Of a DNA stretch of 64,000 nt, positions 16,483 to 25,201 are shown piece by piece. Numbering within the stretch: position 1 is the first letter of the stretch; every line of letters begins with the position of its first letter. The notes beneath the pieces are model-generated. The model saw nothing but the letters and a program-made list of their open reading frames with translations, had not been told where the DNA came from and ran no database searches. The DNA is from Acetobacteraceae bacterium (GTDB lineage: Bacteria > Pseudomonadota > Alphaproteobacteria > Acetobacterales > Acetobacteraceae): the NCBI GenBank assembly GCA_027482245.1, contig JAIXWG010000021.1, positions 1 to 64,000 on the forward strand, read 5' to 3'. The translations under genes and the position numbers were made by a program.

Positions 16483-17513
16483 GCGACTATTCCCGGCGAC
16501 ACGGCGTGACACTCGGCGATATCGGCCACCAGGCTCCGCCAGGACTCGAGCTCCGGCTTCCCCGGCTTCCGCGCGCCGAACAGCAGCGCGATGACCTCGC
16601 CGGCAGCGTCGAGGAGTTCGATGGAGGTGACGACGCCGTCCTCGGTCGGCTTCACGACGCGCCAGGCGGCGGCGACGCCGGCCTCCCGCAGGTGCAGGTT
16701 GAAGCGGGGATCGAGGATGTTGAACCAGCCGGGCACGTCGCGCAGCGTGCTGACGGTGCCGGTATGGATCTGGATGGCGCCGCGGTTGCCCACGAAGACC
16801 ATCACCGGCACCTCGCGCGCCGCCGCCAGGCGCAGCGCCGCGGAGCCCGCACCGGGGTCGAGCTGCAGCGCCAGGTCATCGCCCGCCAGCCGGAATGCCT
16901 GGCGCCGCGTGGCTTGGTGCTGGCGCAGCATGGGGAAGAAATCGTGCGTATCGCGGAGGCCGAGCCAGGACTGGCGAAGCGCCGCCCCATCCACTTCCTG
17001 CTCCGCTGCCGGCGCTTCGGGCGCAGCGGCGGTCTCCGGCGGCGGGGGCGCATCCGCCGTGGCGAAGTCGGCGACGATGCCCTGCCATCCATCGCGATCG
17101 GTGGTGCTGGTGGCGAAGACCTTGTGCACGGCCACGCCGTCGCGGTCGAAGATCTGGATCGAGGGCCGGTCGCCACCCAGCGCATAGGCATGTGCCCAGC
17201 GCTGGGGGAACAGCCGCAGGTCGATGTCGGGTCCCAGCACCATGATGTGGCCGGGGCCGGAGGAGACGTCGGTGTAGGTGCCGTGCCGTTCATGCACCGC
17301 ATGGTCGTTGCGGGTCAGCGCCATGACGTCGCCGGCGCGCGGCAGCGCCCCGATCAGGCCGGCCCAGTCGGGCCGCAGCGGCGTGGCGGCGCCGGTCGCG
17401 CCGCAGGCGACGAGCGCGGCCTCGGTCGTGCCGAGGCGGAGCGCGGCGTCGCGCGCGCGCAGATGCGGCGTGGATCGCTGCAGGTCCCGGTACCGGTCGG
17501 CAAGCTCGGTCAT
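16479..17513 (-). CDS. hmuS: Haem-degrading/haem-trafficking protein
   Basis: This 344-residue cytoplasmic protein of the HmuS/HemS/ChuX group binds incoming haem. It contains two homologous halves: residues about 20-170, with ALTRNDHAVHERHGTYTDVS, and about 200-340, with the His-bearing RDTHDFFPMLRQHQ and VGNRGAIQIHTGTVS. The ATG at 17513 is preceded by AAGGAG at a good distance. In-frame sequence further upstream is only the shadow of tonB. It is the fourth gene from the end of the operon. Confidence 0.9.
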   Translation of the reverse strand: MTELADRYRDLQRSTPHLRARDAALRLGTTEAALVACGATGAATPLRPDWAGLIGALPRAGDVMALTRNDHAVHERHGTYTDVSSGPGHIMVLGPDIDLRLFPQRWAHAYALGGDRPSIQIFDRDGVAVHKVFATSTTDRDGWQGIVADFATADAPPPPETAAAPEAPAAEQEVDGAALRQSWLGLRDTHDFFPMLRQHQATRRQAFRLAGDDLALQLDPGAGSAALRLAAAREVPVMVFVGNRGAIQIHTGTVSTLRDVPGWFNILDPRFNLHLREAGVAAAWRVVKPTEDGVVTSIELLDAAGEVIALLFGARKPGKPELESWRSLVADIAECHAVSPGIVA

Positions 17514-17527
17514 GGCTGGTCTCCTTG

Positions 17528-18472
17528 TCATCGCAGGCGGAAATGGACGGGAACCTCGACCCAGGCCGCGATCTGCTGGCCGTCGCGGGAGGCGGGCTCG
17601 AAGGCCCAGCGCCGCACGGCAGCGACTGCCGCCGAATCCAGGATGGGGTGGCCGGAGGAACGCTGGACGAGCGTCTCCGTCGGATCGCCGCGGGCATCGA
17701 GCAGCGCGCGCACCACGACGGTGCCGGTGAGGTCGAGTTCGATGGCCCGCGCGGGATAGGCGGGCGGGCTGGGCGGGCGCCGGAAACGCGGCGCCGTGAT
17801 CAGCGGCGGCCCGGCTGCGAGGGCGGGGGCCTCCGCGACCGGGCTGCGCGCGACGGCCTGGCTGTCGCCTCCGCCGGGTGCCGCTGGGGCGGAGCCTGGC
17901 GCGCCATCCCGCGCGGGGCGCCGCGGCGGGGCGGCCGGCCTGGGCGTCGGGGAGGGTTCGGCAGCACGGACGCGGCGCGGAGACTCTGGCGGCGGGGCCT
18001 GTGGCGGCGGCTCCAACGCCTGGGGCTCTGGGGCCGGCGGTGCGACGGACTCGGCGGGGATGGCAGGCGGCGCGGCCAGGGCAGGTGGAGCCGGCAGCAG
18101 CGAGGCCAGGGACGGCAGCGGGGGCGGCGGCGCCACGGGAAGCGGCGGCAGCACGGGCAGGGCCTCGGCCAGCGGCGGGATGGGGGGGGACGGCACAGTC
18201 GCGACCGTCGGCGGTGCTGATGGCCATGGCGGCGCCGGCGCGCTCGTCACCGCGTCACCGGCGCCCGGGCCAAGGACGAGTTCCACCGTGGTGATGCCGT
18301 CCGTCGACTGCGGCCCGCGCGCATTCGGGGCCAGCATGACCAGGGCGCCGATGGCGACGTGAAGGCAAAGCGCGGCGGCGATGGCGGCGGAACGGGTGAA
18401 GCTGCCTGGCTGGCCGCGGCCGGCCAGCGCATCGTCCCGTTCCATCATGTCGAGGGTTGCCGCGACCGCCAT
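17528..18472 (-). CDS. tonB: Energy transducer TonB
   Basis: This 314-residue protein has one N-terminal membrane helix (AAIAAALCLHVAIGALVML). A long Pro/Ala-rich periplasmic spacer follows (residues about 75-210). The C-terminal TonB domain has PAYPARAIELDLTGTVVVRA and SSGHPILDSAAVAAVRRWAF. It couples proton-motive force to the outer-membrane haem receptor. It sits 15 bases after hmuR and 14 bases before hmuS, so it is probably dedicated to haem uptake. exbB and exbD are not in the window and must be supplied elsewhere. Confidence 0.92.
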   Translation of the reverse strand: MAVAATLDMMERDDALAGRGQPGSFTRSAAIAAALCLHVAIGALVMLAPNARGPQSTDGITTVELVLGPGAGDAVTSAPAPPWPSAPPTVATVPSPPIPPLAEALPVLPPLPVAPPPPLPSLASLLPAPPALAAPPAIPAESVAPPAPEPQALEPPPQAPPPESPRRVRAAEPSPTPRPAAPPRRPARDGAPGSAPAAPGGGDSQAVARSPVAEAPALAAGPPLITAPRFRRPPSPPAYPARAIELDLTGTVVVRALLDARGDPTETLVQRSSGHPILDSAAVAAVRRWAFEPASRDGQQIAAWVEVPVHFRLR

Positions 18473-18487
18473 CGCCCCGATCCGGCG

Positions 18488-20698
18488 TCAGAACCGGATC
18501 GTCATGTTGACCGCGGCGTAGCGGCCCGGCTGGGCGTAGAGGTCACGCAGCGGCGCGTTCGATGCCAGCCCGGCCACGTCCGAGGTCAGGAAGTAGCGCG
18601 TGTTGGTGACGTTGAAGAGCCCGGCATTCACGGTGACGCTCTCGGTGAAGTCGTATCGTGCGGCGAGGTCGAGCACTGCATAGGCGGGCGCCTGGAAGGC
18701 GGTGGCATCGGCGGTGCGGCGATTGCGAAGCGCGCCGGTGAGGTTCGCTTCCAGGCCGAGACCGCTTTCGCCCTGCCAGGCGACGCCGAGCACGCCGCGA
18801 ACGGGATCGACGCCGTCGAGCGGCCGGTTGGTCTCCAGGTTTTCACCGATCGCCAGCGCGGAGGAGGCGCGCAGCCGCAGGCTCGGCGTCACGCGGTATT
18901 CGCCACGCGCTTCCGCGCCGTAGATCTGGGCATTGCCGATGTTCTGGTACTGGAACACCTGCAGGCCGGACGAGGGCGCCAGCGTGCGCGTGGTGATGAA
19001 GTCCGTGTAGCGGTTGAAGAAGGCTGCGATCTGGAAGGAGGAGCCATCGGCGAAGCGGCCGCGCAGCCCGCCCTCGAAGCTGTCCACGTATTCCGGCTGC
19101 AGGTCGCCGTTCGGGATGATGGTGTAGCCGAAGGTGCGGTTGGTGAAGCCGAAATTGGCGGTGTCATAGGGCGGTGCGCGGAAGCCGCGGGCATACTGGC
19201 CGTAAAGCGAATAGTTCTCGTCCAGCCGATAGGTGATGCCGAGCTTGGGCGACAGCGCGACGGCGTCGAGATCCCGCACGGCAACCGCGGCGCCGCTCTG
19301 CGCGGAGCGCAGGAAATCCGCATCGGTGTTGGCGCGCAGGCTGTAGGTATCGAGGCGCAGCGCGGGCAGGAAGGTGAACCGCCCGTAGCTGAATTCATCC
19401 TGCAGGTAGAGGCCAGCCTGGTGGGTCGTCGTGTCGGGGAAGTTCTTGTTGGGGAAGGTCTCGCCGGAGATGGTGGTGGAGACGATTCCGGTCTGCGTGT
19501 TGAGTTCGGAACGGTCCCGCGGGCGGGACGTCTCGATCCGGTCGATGCTGAAGCCATAGGTCAGCCGGTGCGTCGTCCCGAAGGCTTCGATCGCGTTGCG
19601 AAGCTGCAGGTCCGCACCGAAGATGGTCTGGATCTGCTCGGTTTCCGTGTAGCGCAGCCGGTTGGCCGCGGAGGTCTGCGGGTTCCCGGCACCGACATAG
19701 CGGCGCTGCGTCGTCAGTTCCGACCGATCGAGACGCGACCAGTGGAAGTTGAGGTCCATGGAGTCCGCGAAGAGGACCGGCGCATTGCGGCTGTAGTCCA
19801 GCTGGAGCCGCCCGCGGGTGGTCGTGTCGTCGCCACGGCTCGACTGCACCGTGGTGGCGGATGCACCGCTGCCGGTGGTGGCAAGGTCGGTGCGAAGGTC
19901 CGTCTCCGTCTCCCGCACGAAGATCTCGCCGGTCAGGCGGAAGGTATCGACGGGCGTCGCGCGCCACACCGCGCGGCCGAGGAAGGAGTTGACGGTGTAG
20001 TCCTGCCCGTTCGGCGCCAAGTTCCCGTTGGGCCGGACCTCATGCCCGTCCCTGCGCGTATAGATGCCGAGTACGTCCACGTCGCCGTGCCGCGCCGCCG
20101 CGGTCAGGCTCTCGGTAAAGGAACGGTCGGCCCCCGAGTAGCCCGCGCGCAGGGCGGCGTACCAGTTGCGCCCGACGGCATCGAGATAGTCGGCGGGGTC
20201 CTTCGTGATGTAGTTCACGACGCCGCCGATCGCGTCTGATCCGTAGAGGGCCGAAGCGGGGCCACGGACGATCTCAAGGCGGCGGACATTCTCCAGGTCC
20301 ACGAAGTCGCGCGTGAAGGTGCCGGCGCCGATGTTGCTTTCGGGGAAGTCAGGCAGGCGAACGCCGTCGGTCAGCACCCGCACGCGGTTGTCGCCGATGC
20401 CGCGGATGACGAAATTGCCGCCGCCGCCACGGACGGGGTTGTTGGAGAAGGAGACACCAGGCTCATACCGCACGGCATCCTGCGGGCGGACGGCGTTCTG
20501 GCGTTCGAGTTGCTGGGAATCGATGACGGTCACGGTCGCGGGCACGTCGGCGAGCGGCCGTGATGCCCGCGTTGCCGTGGAGGTGACGGCATCGAGCGCC
20601 GTGGCGCCGCCCCCCGGGCTTTCCTGCGCCTGCAGCGTGAAGGGCGCGGCCAGGACGGCGGCGGCAAGGAGGCGACCGGTTGCGGCAGGCTTTGTCAT
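18488..20698 (-). CDS. hmuR: TonB-dependent haem/haemoglobin receptor
   Basis: This 736-residue outer-membrane receptor has a Sec signal (RLLAAAVLAAPFTLQAQ). The plug domain, about residues 40-160, contains GGNFVIRGIGDNRVRVL. The beta-barrel follows and ends with a terminal Phe (AAVNMTIRF). The FRAP motif of haem receptors is present (ARGFRAPPYD), while the usual NPNL box is replaced by NGDLQPEYVDSFEGG. It heads an operon with tonB and hmuSTUV and has two Fur-like boxes upstream, so iron-repressed expression is expected. Confidence 0.9.
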   Translation of the reverse strand: MTKPAATGRLLAAAVLAAPFTLQAQESPGGGATALDAVTSTATRASRPLADVPATVTVIDSQQLERQNAVRPQDAVRYEPGVSFSNNPVRGGGGNFVIRGIGDNRVRVLTDGVRLPDFPESNIGAGTFTRDFVDLENVRRLEIVRGPASALYGSDAIGGVVNYITKDPADYLDAVGRNWYAALRAGYSGADRSFTESLTAAARHGDVDVLGIYTRRDGHEVRPNGNLAPNGQDYTVNSFLGRAVWRATPVDTFRLTGEIFVRETETDLRTDLATTGSGASATTVQSSRGDDTTTRGRLQLDYSRNAPVLFADSMDLNFHWSRLDRSELTTQRRYVGAGNPQTSAANRLRYTETEQIQTIFGADLQLRNAIEAFGTTHRLTYGFSIDRIETSRPRDRSELNTQTGIVSTTISGETFPNKNFPDTTTHQAGLYLQDEFSYGRFTFLPALRLDTYSLRANTDADFLRSAQSGAAVAVRDLDAVALSPKLGITYRLDENYSLYGQYARGFRAPPYDTANFGFTNRTFGYTIIPNGDLQPEYVDSFEGGLRGRFADGSSFQIAAFFNRYTDFITTRTLAPSSGLQVFQYQNIGNAQIYGAEARGEYRVTPSLRLRASSALAIGENLETNRPLDGVDPVRGVLGVAWQGESGLGLEANLTGALRNRRTADATAFQAPAYAVLDLAARYDFTESVTVNAGLFNVTNTRYFLTSDVAGLASNAPLRDLYAQPGRYAAVNMTIRF

Positions 20699-20852
20699 CG
20701 GTGGCTTCGATCCTTCGGACGGTGCAGTGCAGGGCAGGCGGAAACCGGCTGACGAAGGCCCTCCCGGTCGCGGCGATCGCCGCGGCCGGGGGGGCGTTCA
20801 CGCATCCACGAACCTCGCCGCAGGAGCCCCATCGCGAAGCGAAGGGCCTTGG

Positions 20853-20880
20853 CTAATAAGAGAATGCGAATCAGTCGCAA
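20853..20880 (-). promoter_or_regulatory. Iron-regulated hmuR promoter with Fur-like box
   Basis: On the minus strand, TTGCGA (20880-20875) and TATTAG (20858-20853) are 16 bases apart and form a plausible -35/-10 pair. The imperfect palindrome TGCGAATCAGTCGCA (20865-20879) covers the -35 and spacer. This 7-1-7 repeat matches the dyad layout of Fur-family sites (TGCGAAT-n-ATTCGCA), so bound repressor would block this promoter when iron is plentiful. The regulator identity is inferred. Confidence 0.6.
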
Positions 20881-20931
20881 TAACTGCTGGTGCTGGTAAT
20901 GCGGCGGGTCGTTGCCGGTCAAGATAGATAA

Positions 20932-20946
20932 TGCGAATCATTCGCA
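20932..20946. promoter_or_regulatory. Second Fur-like box, perfect palindrome
   Basis: TGCGAATCATTCGCA is a perfect 7-1-7 inverted repeat 67 bases from the promoter-proximal copy and about 235 bases upstream of the hmuR start. It could strengthen repression of hmuR or act on rightward transcription towards nasT, which starts about 200 bases further on. Confidence 0.6.
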
Positions 20947-21147
20947 AATGACGACGCCTAACGCACGGATGGGGTTCGGTCCTGCGACCGGGTGGCGCAA
21001 ACGACTGGCCCACGACATGCAAGGCGCCCGCTGCCGATGGCGGCGGCGGCCGGGCATTACGCCCTTTCCGCCCGTGAGCGATTACGGCAGTGTGCCCGGC
21101 GGAGGCGACACCATCGCGCGGCCACCTGCTGGAGTGTGGGGGCCTCA

Positions 21148-21708
21148 TTGCGCGTACTGCTCATCGACGGGGAACCGGACCGCGCCGCGGCCGTGAAGGC
21201 AGGGCTGGAGACGGCGGGCTTCACCGTGGTGGCGACGGCGCCGGAGGCGGTGGACCTGACCCGCCTGGTGCGTGATTCCGCCGCCGACATCATCGTCTGC
21301 GACCTCGATGACCCCGGCCGCGACGCGCTGGAGAGCATGCGCGCCCTGAACCGTGACGAGCCGCGCCCCGTCGTCGTCTTCGCCGAGCGTGGCGAGTCGG
21401 AGCAGATCGAGGCCGCGATCGAGGCCGGCGTCGCCGCCTATGTGGTGGAAGGCCTGGCGCCTGCCCGCGTGCGGCCGGTGCTGGAGGTCGCGATCCGCCG
21501 CTTCCGCGCCCACCAGGCGCTGAGGGCGCAGCTGGAACAAGCCCAGGCGACGCTGGCGGAGCGCACCATCATCGAACGGGCCAAAGGCATGCTGATGCAG
21601 CGGCGGCGCCTGTCGGAGGAGGAGGCCTATCGCCTGCTGCGGCGCTGGGCGATGGACAGGAGCCGGCGGCTGGTCGATGTCGCGCAGGATTTTCTGCGCG
21701 AAATATAG
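21148..21708 (+). CDS. nasT: ANTAR-domain antitermination regulator
   Basis: This 186-residue protein has an N-terminal receiver-like domain (RVLLIDGEPDRAAAVKAGL, with DIIVCDLDDPGRDALES as the pseudo-acceptor region). The C-terminal ANTAR RNA-binding domain contains RTIIERAKGMLMQRRRLSEE and RLVDVAQDFL. NasT-type proteins bind paired hexaloop hairpins in leader RNA and allow transcription of nitrate genes when released by NasS. The TTG at 21148 gives the typical RVLLID start and follows GTGGGGG; a GTG at 21136 is the alternative. The partner nasS and a hairpin-rich leader follow directly. Confidence 0.85.
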   Translation: MRVLLIDGEPDRAAAVKAGLETAGFTVVATAPEAVDLTRLVRDSAADIIVCDLDDPGRDALESMRALNRDEPRPVVVFAERGESEQIEAAIEAGVAAYVVEGLAPARVRPVLEVAIRRFRAHQALRAQLEQAQATLAERTIIERAKGMLMQRRRLSEEEAYRLLRRWAMDRSRRLVDVAQDFLREI

Positions 21709-21814
21709 GCGATTCGCCTCATCGGAGACCAATTTTCGTCTACGATCGGGAAATCGCTCATTCGGAAGGCGCTTTTCCGCTTCACAAACCGGGGCGGTGT
21801 AGGTTTTCTTGCGG

Positions 21815-21871
21815 CGTCGCAGCAATGCGGCGGGGGTCGGGGCGCAATGGCGTGCCCCAGGCGTGACCCCC
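21815..21871 (+). promoter_or_regulatory. Candidate ANTAR-target leader RNA (two hexaloop hairpins)
   Basis: Stem 1 is CGTCGC/GCGGCG (21815-21820 with 21827-21832, including a G-U pair) closing the 6-base loop AGCAAT. Stem 2 is GGGGCGC/GTGCCCC (21839-21845 with 21852-21858) closing the 6-base loop AATGGC. GGGGGTC (21832-21838) can also pair with GACCCCC (21865-21871). Two adjacent hairpins with six-base loops are the known ANTAR-binding design, in which A at loop position 1 and G at 4 are favoured. Loop 2 has both and loop 1 has only the A. The location between nasT and the nitrate genes fits. Confidence 0.5.
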
Positions 21872-21907
21872 GGGTGATCCACCTGGCGGCCCAATGACGG
21901 TCCGCTC

Positions 21908-21935
21908 TCCGGGGCTCCGATGAGCCCCGCCGGAG
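21908..21935 (+). promoter_or_regulatory. Hairpin that can mask the nasS ribosome-binding site
   Basis: GGGGCT (21911-21916) pairs with AGCCCC (21923-21928) around a 6-base loop. The flanking TCC (21908-21910) can pair with GGA of the CGGAG ribosome site at 21931-21935, 9 bases before the nasS GTG. It could act as a translation gate, or as the attenuator counterpart of the upstream hairpins; no T-run follows. Confidence 0.35.
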
Positions 21936-21944
21936 CATGATCGC

Positions 21945-23045
21945 GTGGCTGCACCCTCCCTCCGCATCGGCTTCGTGCCGCTGACCGACGTGGCGCCGGT
22001 GCTGATGGCCGATGCGCTCGGTCTCTTCGCCCAGCATGGTGTGCGCGTCACTATCTCGCGCGAGGCGTCCTGGGCGGCGCTGCGGGACAAGCTGGCCTTC
22101 GGCGCGCTGGACGGCGCGCATCTGCTGGGGCCGCTGGCCATCGCGCTCGCCACCGGGGCTGCCGGCATCCGCCGCCGCGTGGCGGTGACGGCGGGCCTGG
22201 CGCGGAACGGCAACACCATCACGCTGTCGCACGGCCTGGCGGCGCGGATTGGGGCCTTCGAGGCGCCGCTCGGCGCCAGCGCCTTCGCCGCCGCCGTGCA
22301 TGCGCGGGCGGAGGAAGGGCTGCCGCCGCCGACGCTCGCCGTCGTCTATCCCTTCTCCTCCCACAACTACCTGCTGCGGCACTGGCTGGCGCAGGGCGGG
22401 CTCGACCCCGACCACGACATCCGCCTGGTCGCGGTGCCGCCGCCGCAGATGGCGCGCGCACTGGCCGATGGCGCCATCGAGGGTTTCTGCGCCGGCGAGC
22501 CATGGGGCAGCCATGCGGTGGCGATCGGCGTCGGCCGCCTGGCGCTGATGACGGGCGACATCTGGCGCGACCATCCGGAGAAGGTGCTGGCCTTCGCCGA
22601 GGGCGTGGCGGAGCGGGAGCCCGAGGCCGTGCTGGCCGCGACCGCCGCGGTGGCGGAGGCCGCGCGCTGGCTCGAGGATCCCGCCAATCGCTGCGCGGCC
22701 GCGGCGCTGCTGCATGAACGCGGATTCCCCAGCGTGCCGCCCGCGACGCTGGCCCTGGCGCTGGAAGGCAAGGTCGCCGCGCCGCCGGGCGGCAGCGCCA
22801 GCCTGCTGGCGGCGCGCATGCATTTCGAATCCGCCTCCTGCCCCCAGCCCGACGAGGCGGGCTGGTGGTTCGACGCCATGCGACGCTGGGGGCACCTGCC
22901 CGCGGCGGCGACGCGGACAGAGGGCATCGCCCCCTGGCGCCCCGACCTCTGGCGGCAGGCCACCGCCCGCCTCTCGCCCCCCTATGCCGAGGGCCGCGCC
23001 AGCGCGCCGCCCGCCCAACCCGTCACCGAGGAGAAGAACGCATGA
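21945..23045 (+). CDS. nasS: Nitrate/nitrite sensor, NrtA-like cytoplasmic protein
   Basis: This 366-residue protein has the NrtA/CmpA fold (LRIGFVPLTDVAPVLMADAL, WGSHAVAIGVGRLALMTGDIW) but no signal peptide, unlike the next gene. A signal-less NrtA paralogue beside an ANTAR protein is the signature of NasS. NasS holds NasT inactive until it binds nitrate or nitrite. The GTG start follows CGGAG. Its stop overlaps the nrtA start (ATGA), and the last 20 residues are Pro/Ala-rich. Confidence 0.85.
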   Translation: MAAPSLRIGFVPLTDVAPVLMADALGLFAQHGVRVTISREASWAALRDKLAFGALDGAHLLGPLAIALATGAAGIRRRVAVTAGLARNGNTITLSHGLAARIGAFEAPLGASAFAAAVHARAEEGLPPPTLAVVYPFSSHNYLLRHWLAQGGLDPDHDIRLVAVPPPQMARALADGAIEGFCAGEPWGSHAVAIGVGRLALMTGDIWRDHPEKVLAFAEGVAEREPEAVLAATAAVAEAARWLEDPANRCAAAALLHERGFPSVPPATLALALEGKVAAPPGGSASLLAARMHFESASCPQPDEAGWWFDAMRRWGHLPAAATRTEGIAPWRPDLWRQATARLSPPYAEGRASAPPAQPVTEEKNA

Positions 23046-24298
23046 GCCTGCTGACCCGCCGCGCAGCCATCGGCGCGACCACCGCCCTGCTGGCCGCGGC
23101 GCCGCGCGGCGTCTTCGCCCAGGGGTCCTCCACGCCGGAAGTCCGCAAGGCGACGCTAGGCTACATCGCGCTGACCGACGCGGCGCCGCTGATCATCGCG
23201 AAGGAGAAGGGCTTCTTCACGAAGCACGGCATGCCGGATGTCGAGGTCGCGAAGCAGGCGAGCTGGGGCGCCACGCGCGACAACCTCGTGCTCGGCGGCG
23301 GGTCGGGCGGCATCGATGGCGCGCATCTGCTGACGCCGATGGCCTACCTCATCCACACCGGCCGCATCGTGCAGAACAACCAGCCCGTGCCGATGGCGCT
23401 GCTGGCGCGGTTGAATACCAACGGCCAGGCGATCTCGGTCGCGGAGAAGCACAAGGCGCTAGGTGCCAGGCTCGATGCCGCGCCGCTGCGGCGCGCGCTC
23501 AACAGCGACAGCAAGGTCGCCATGACCTTCCGCGGCGGCACGCATGACCTGTGGATCCGCTACTGGCTGGCGGCCGCGGGCATCGACCCGGAGCGTGACG
23601 TGCAGACCATCGTCGTGCCACCGCCGCAGATGGTGGCCAATATGCGCGTCGGCACCATGGACGCCTTCTGCGTCGGCGAGCCCTGGAACGGCCAGCTGGT
23701 TAACCAGCGCCTGGGCTACACCGCGCTGACCACCGGCGAATTCTGGAAGGACCATCCGGAGAAGTGCTTCGCGCTCCGTGCCTCCTTCGTCCAGCAGAAC
23801 CCGCGCGCGACGGAAGCCCTGACGGCCGCGGTGATCGAGGCCGCGCGCTGGTGCGACGAGGCCGCGAACAAAGAGGAGATGTGCACCATCCTCGGCCGGC
23901 GCGCCTGGCTGAACGTGCCGGTGCCGGACATCCTGCCGCGCGTGCGGGGCGAGGTCGATTACGGCGACGGGCGCCGCGCGACCAACCCCGACATCGCCAT
24001 GAAGTTCTGGCGCGACCACGCCAGCTATCCCTTCCGCAGCCATGACCTCTGGTTCCTGACGGAGGATATCCGCTGGGGCGTCTTCCCCGAGGGCACGGAC
24101 ACCAACGCGCTGGTCGCGCAGGTGAACCGGGAGGACATCTGGCGCGCCGCGGCGGAGCGCGCGGGCGTGCCGGCTTCCGAAACGCCGCGCGGCACCTCCC
24201 GCGGGCGGGAGACCTTCTTCGACGGCAAGGTCTTCGATCCCGAGAATCCCGCCGCCTACCTCAACTCACTTGCCATCAAGAAGCTGACGGGGGCCTGA
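23042..24298 (+). CDS. nrtA: Nitrate ABC transporter periplasmic binding protein
   Basis: This 418-residue protein has a Tat-type signal (LLTRRAAIGATTALLAAAPR). The mature protein, from about residue 35, is clearly homologous to the preceding NasS (LGYIALTDAAPLIIAKEKGFF, FCVGEPWNGQLVNQ). It captures nitrate or nitrite in the periplasm. It is followed 4 bases later by the permease. Confidence 0.9.
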   Translation: MSLLTRRAAIGATTALLAAAPRGVFAQGSSTPEVRKATLGYIALTDAAPLIIAKEKGFFTKHGMPDVEVAKQASWGATRDNLVLGGGSGGIDGAHLLTPMAYLIHTGRIVQNNQPVPMALLARLNTNGQAISVAEKHKALGARLDAAPLRRALNSDSKVAMTFRGGTHDLWIRYWLAAAGIDPERDVQTIVVPPPQMVANMRVGTMDAFCVGEPWNGQLVNQRLGYTALTTGEFWKDHPEKCFALRASFVQQNPRATEALTAAVIEAARWCDEAANKEEMCTILGRRAWLNVPVPDILPRVRGEVDYGDGRRATNPDIAMKFWRDHASYPFRSHDLWFLTEDIRWGVFPEGTDTNALVAQVNREDIWRAAAERAGVPASETPRGTSRGRETFFDGKVFDPENPAAYLNSLAIKKLTGA

Positions 24299-24302
24299 GC
24301 GT

Positions 24303-25187
24303 ATGAACGCCATCCTGCCGACCAAGCCCGCGACGGACGGGCTCACCGTCTCCGTCGCCACGCCGGCACCCGCGACGCCATCGCTGGCCGCGCGGATGCT
24401 GCCGCGCGCGGCGACGGTCATGGCCACGGTGGTGCCGCCACTGGTCGTGGTGGCCGCGCTGTTCGGGCTGTGGGAATGGGCGGCATCGGGGCCAGGCGCC
24501 ACGCTGCCGCCGCCTTCCAAGGTCTGGGCGGATAGCGCGGAACTGATCACCAACCCCTTCTACGACCGGGGCGGCCTCGACAAGGGGCTTGGCCTGCACC
24601 TCTTCGCCAGCCTGCAGCGCGTTGGCGTGGGCTTTGCCCTGTCGGCGGTGATCGGCGTGGCACTTGGCATGCTGGTGGGCAGTTCGAAGCTCGCCATGCG
24701 GGGGCTCGATCCGATCTTCCAGGTGCTGCGCACCGTGCCGCCGCTGGCCTGGCTGCCGCTGTCCCTGGCCGCATTCCGGGAGGCGCAGCCCAGCGCGATC
24801 TTCGTCATCTTCATCACGGCGGTCTGGCCCATCATCATCAACACGGCCGTCGGCGTCCGGAACGTGCCGGCCGATTACCGCAACGTCGCACGCGTCATCC
24901 GCCTGTCGGGTCCGGCCTGGTTCCTCCGTATCGTGGTGCCGGCGGCGGCGCCCTACATCTTCACGGGGCTGCGCATCGGCGTCGGCCTTTCCTGGCTCGC
25001 GATCATCGCGGCGGAGATGCTGATCGGCGGCGTGGGCATCGGCTTCTTCATCTGGGATGCCTGGAACAGCTCCAACCTCTCCGACATCGTCGTGGCGCTC
25101 GCCTATGTCGGCCTTGTCGGCTTCGCGCTGGATCGCATCATGGCACTCGCCGGTCGTGCCGTGACGCGCGGCACCGCGGCACAGTGA
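24303..25187 (+). CDS. nrtB: Nitrate ABC transporter permease
   Basis: This 294-residue inner-membrane permease of the NrtB/SsuC family has about six helices. The EAA-like loop is VPADYRNVARVIRLSGPAWF, and GLSWLAIIAAEMLIGGVGIG is typical of the family. The first 30 residues are a cytoplasmic Pro/Thr/Ala-rich tail. It overlaps the ATPase region. Confidence 0.9.
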   Translation: MNAILPTKPATDGLTVSVATPAPATPSLAARMLPRAATVMATVVPPLVVVAALFGLWEWAASGPGATLPPPSKVWADSAELITNPFYDRGGLDKGLGLHLFASLQRVGVGFALSAVIGVALGMLVGSSKLAMRGLDPIFQVLRTVPPLAWLPLSLAAFREAQPSAIFVIFITAVWPIIINTAVGVRNVPADYRNVARVIRLSGPAWFLRIVVPAAAPYIFTGLRIGVGLSWLAIIAAEMLIGGVGIGFFIWDAWNSSNLSDIVVALAYVGLVGFALDRIMALAGRAVTRGTAAQ

Positions 25188-25201
25188 CGGGGGACAGGAT
25201 C

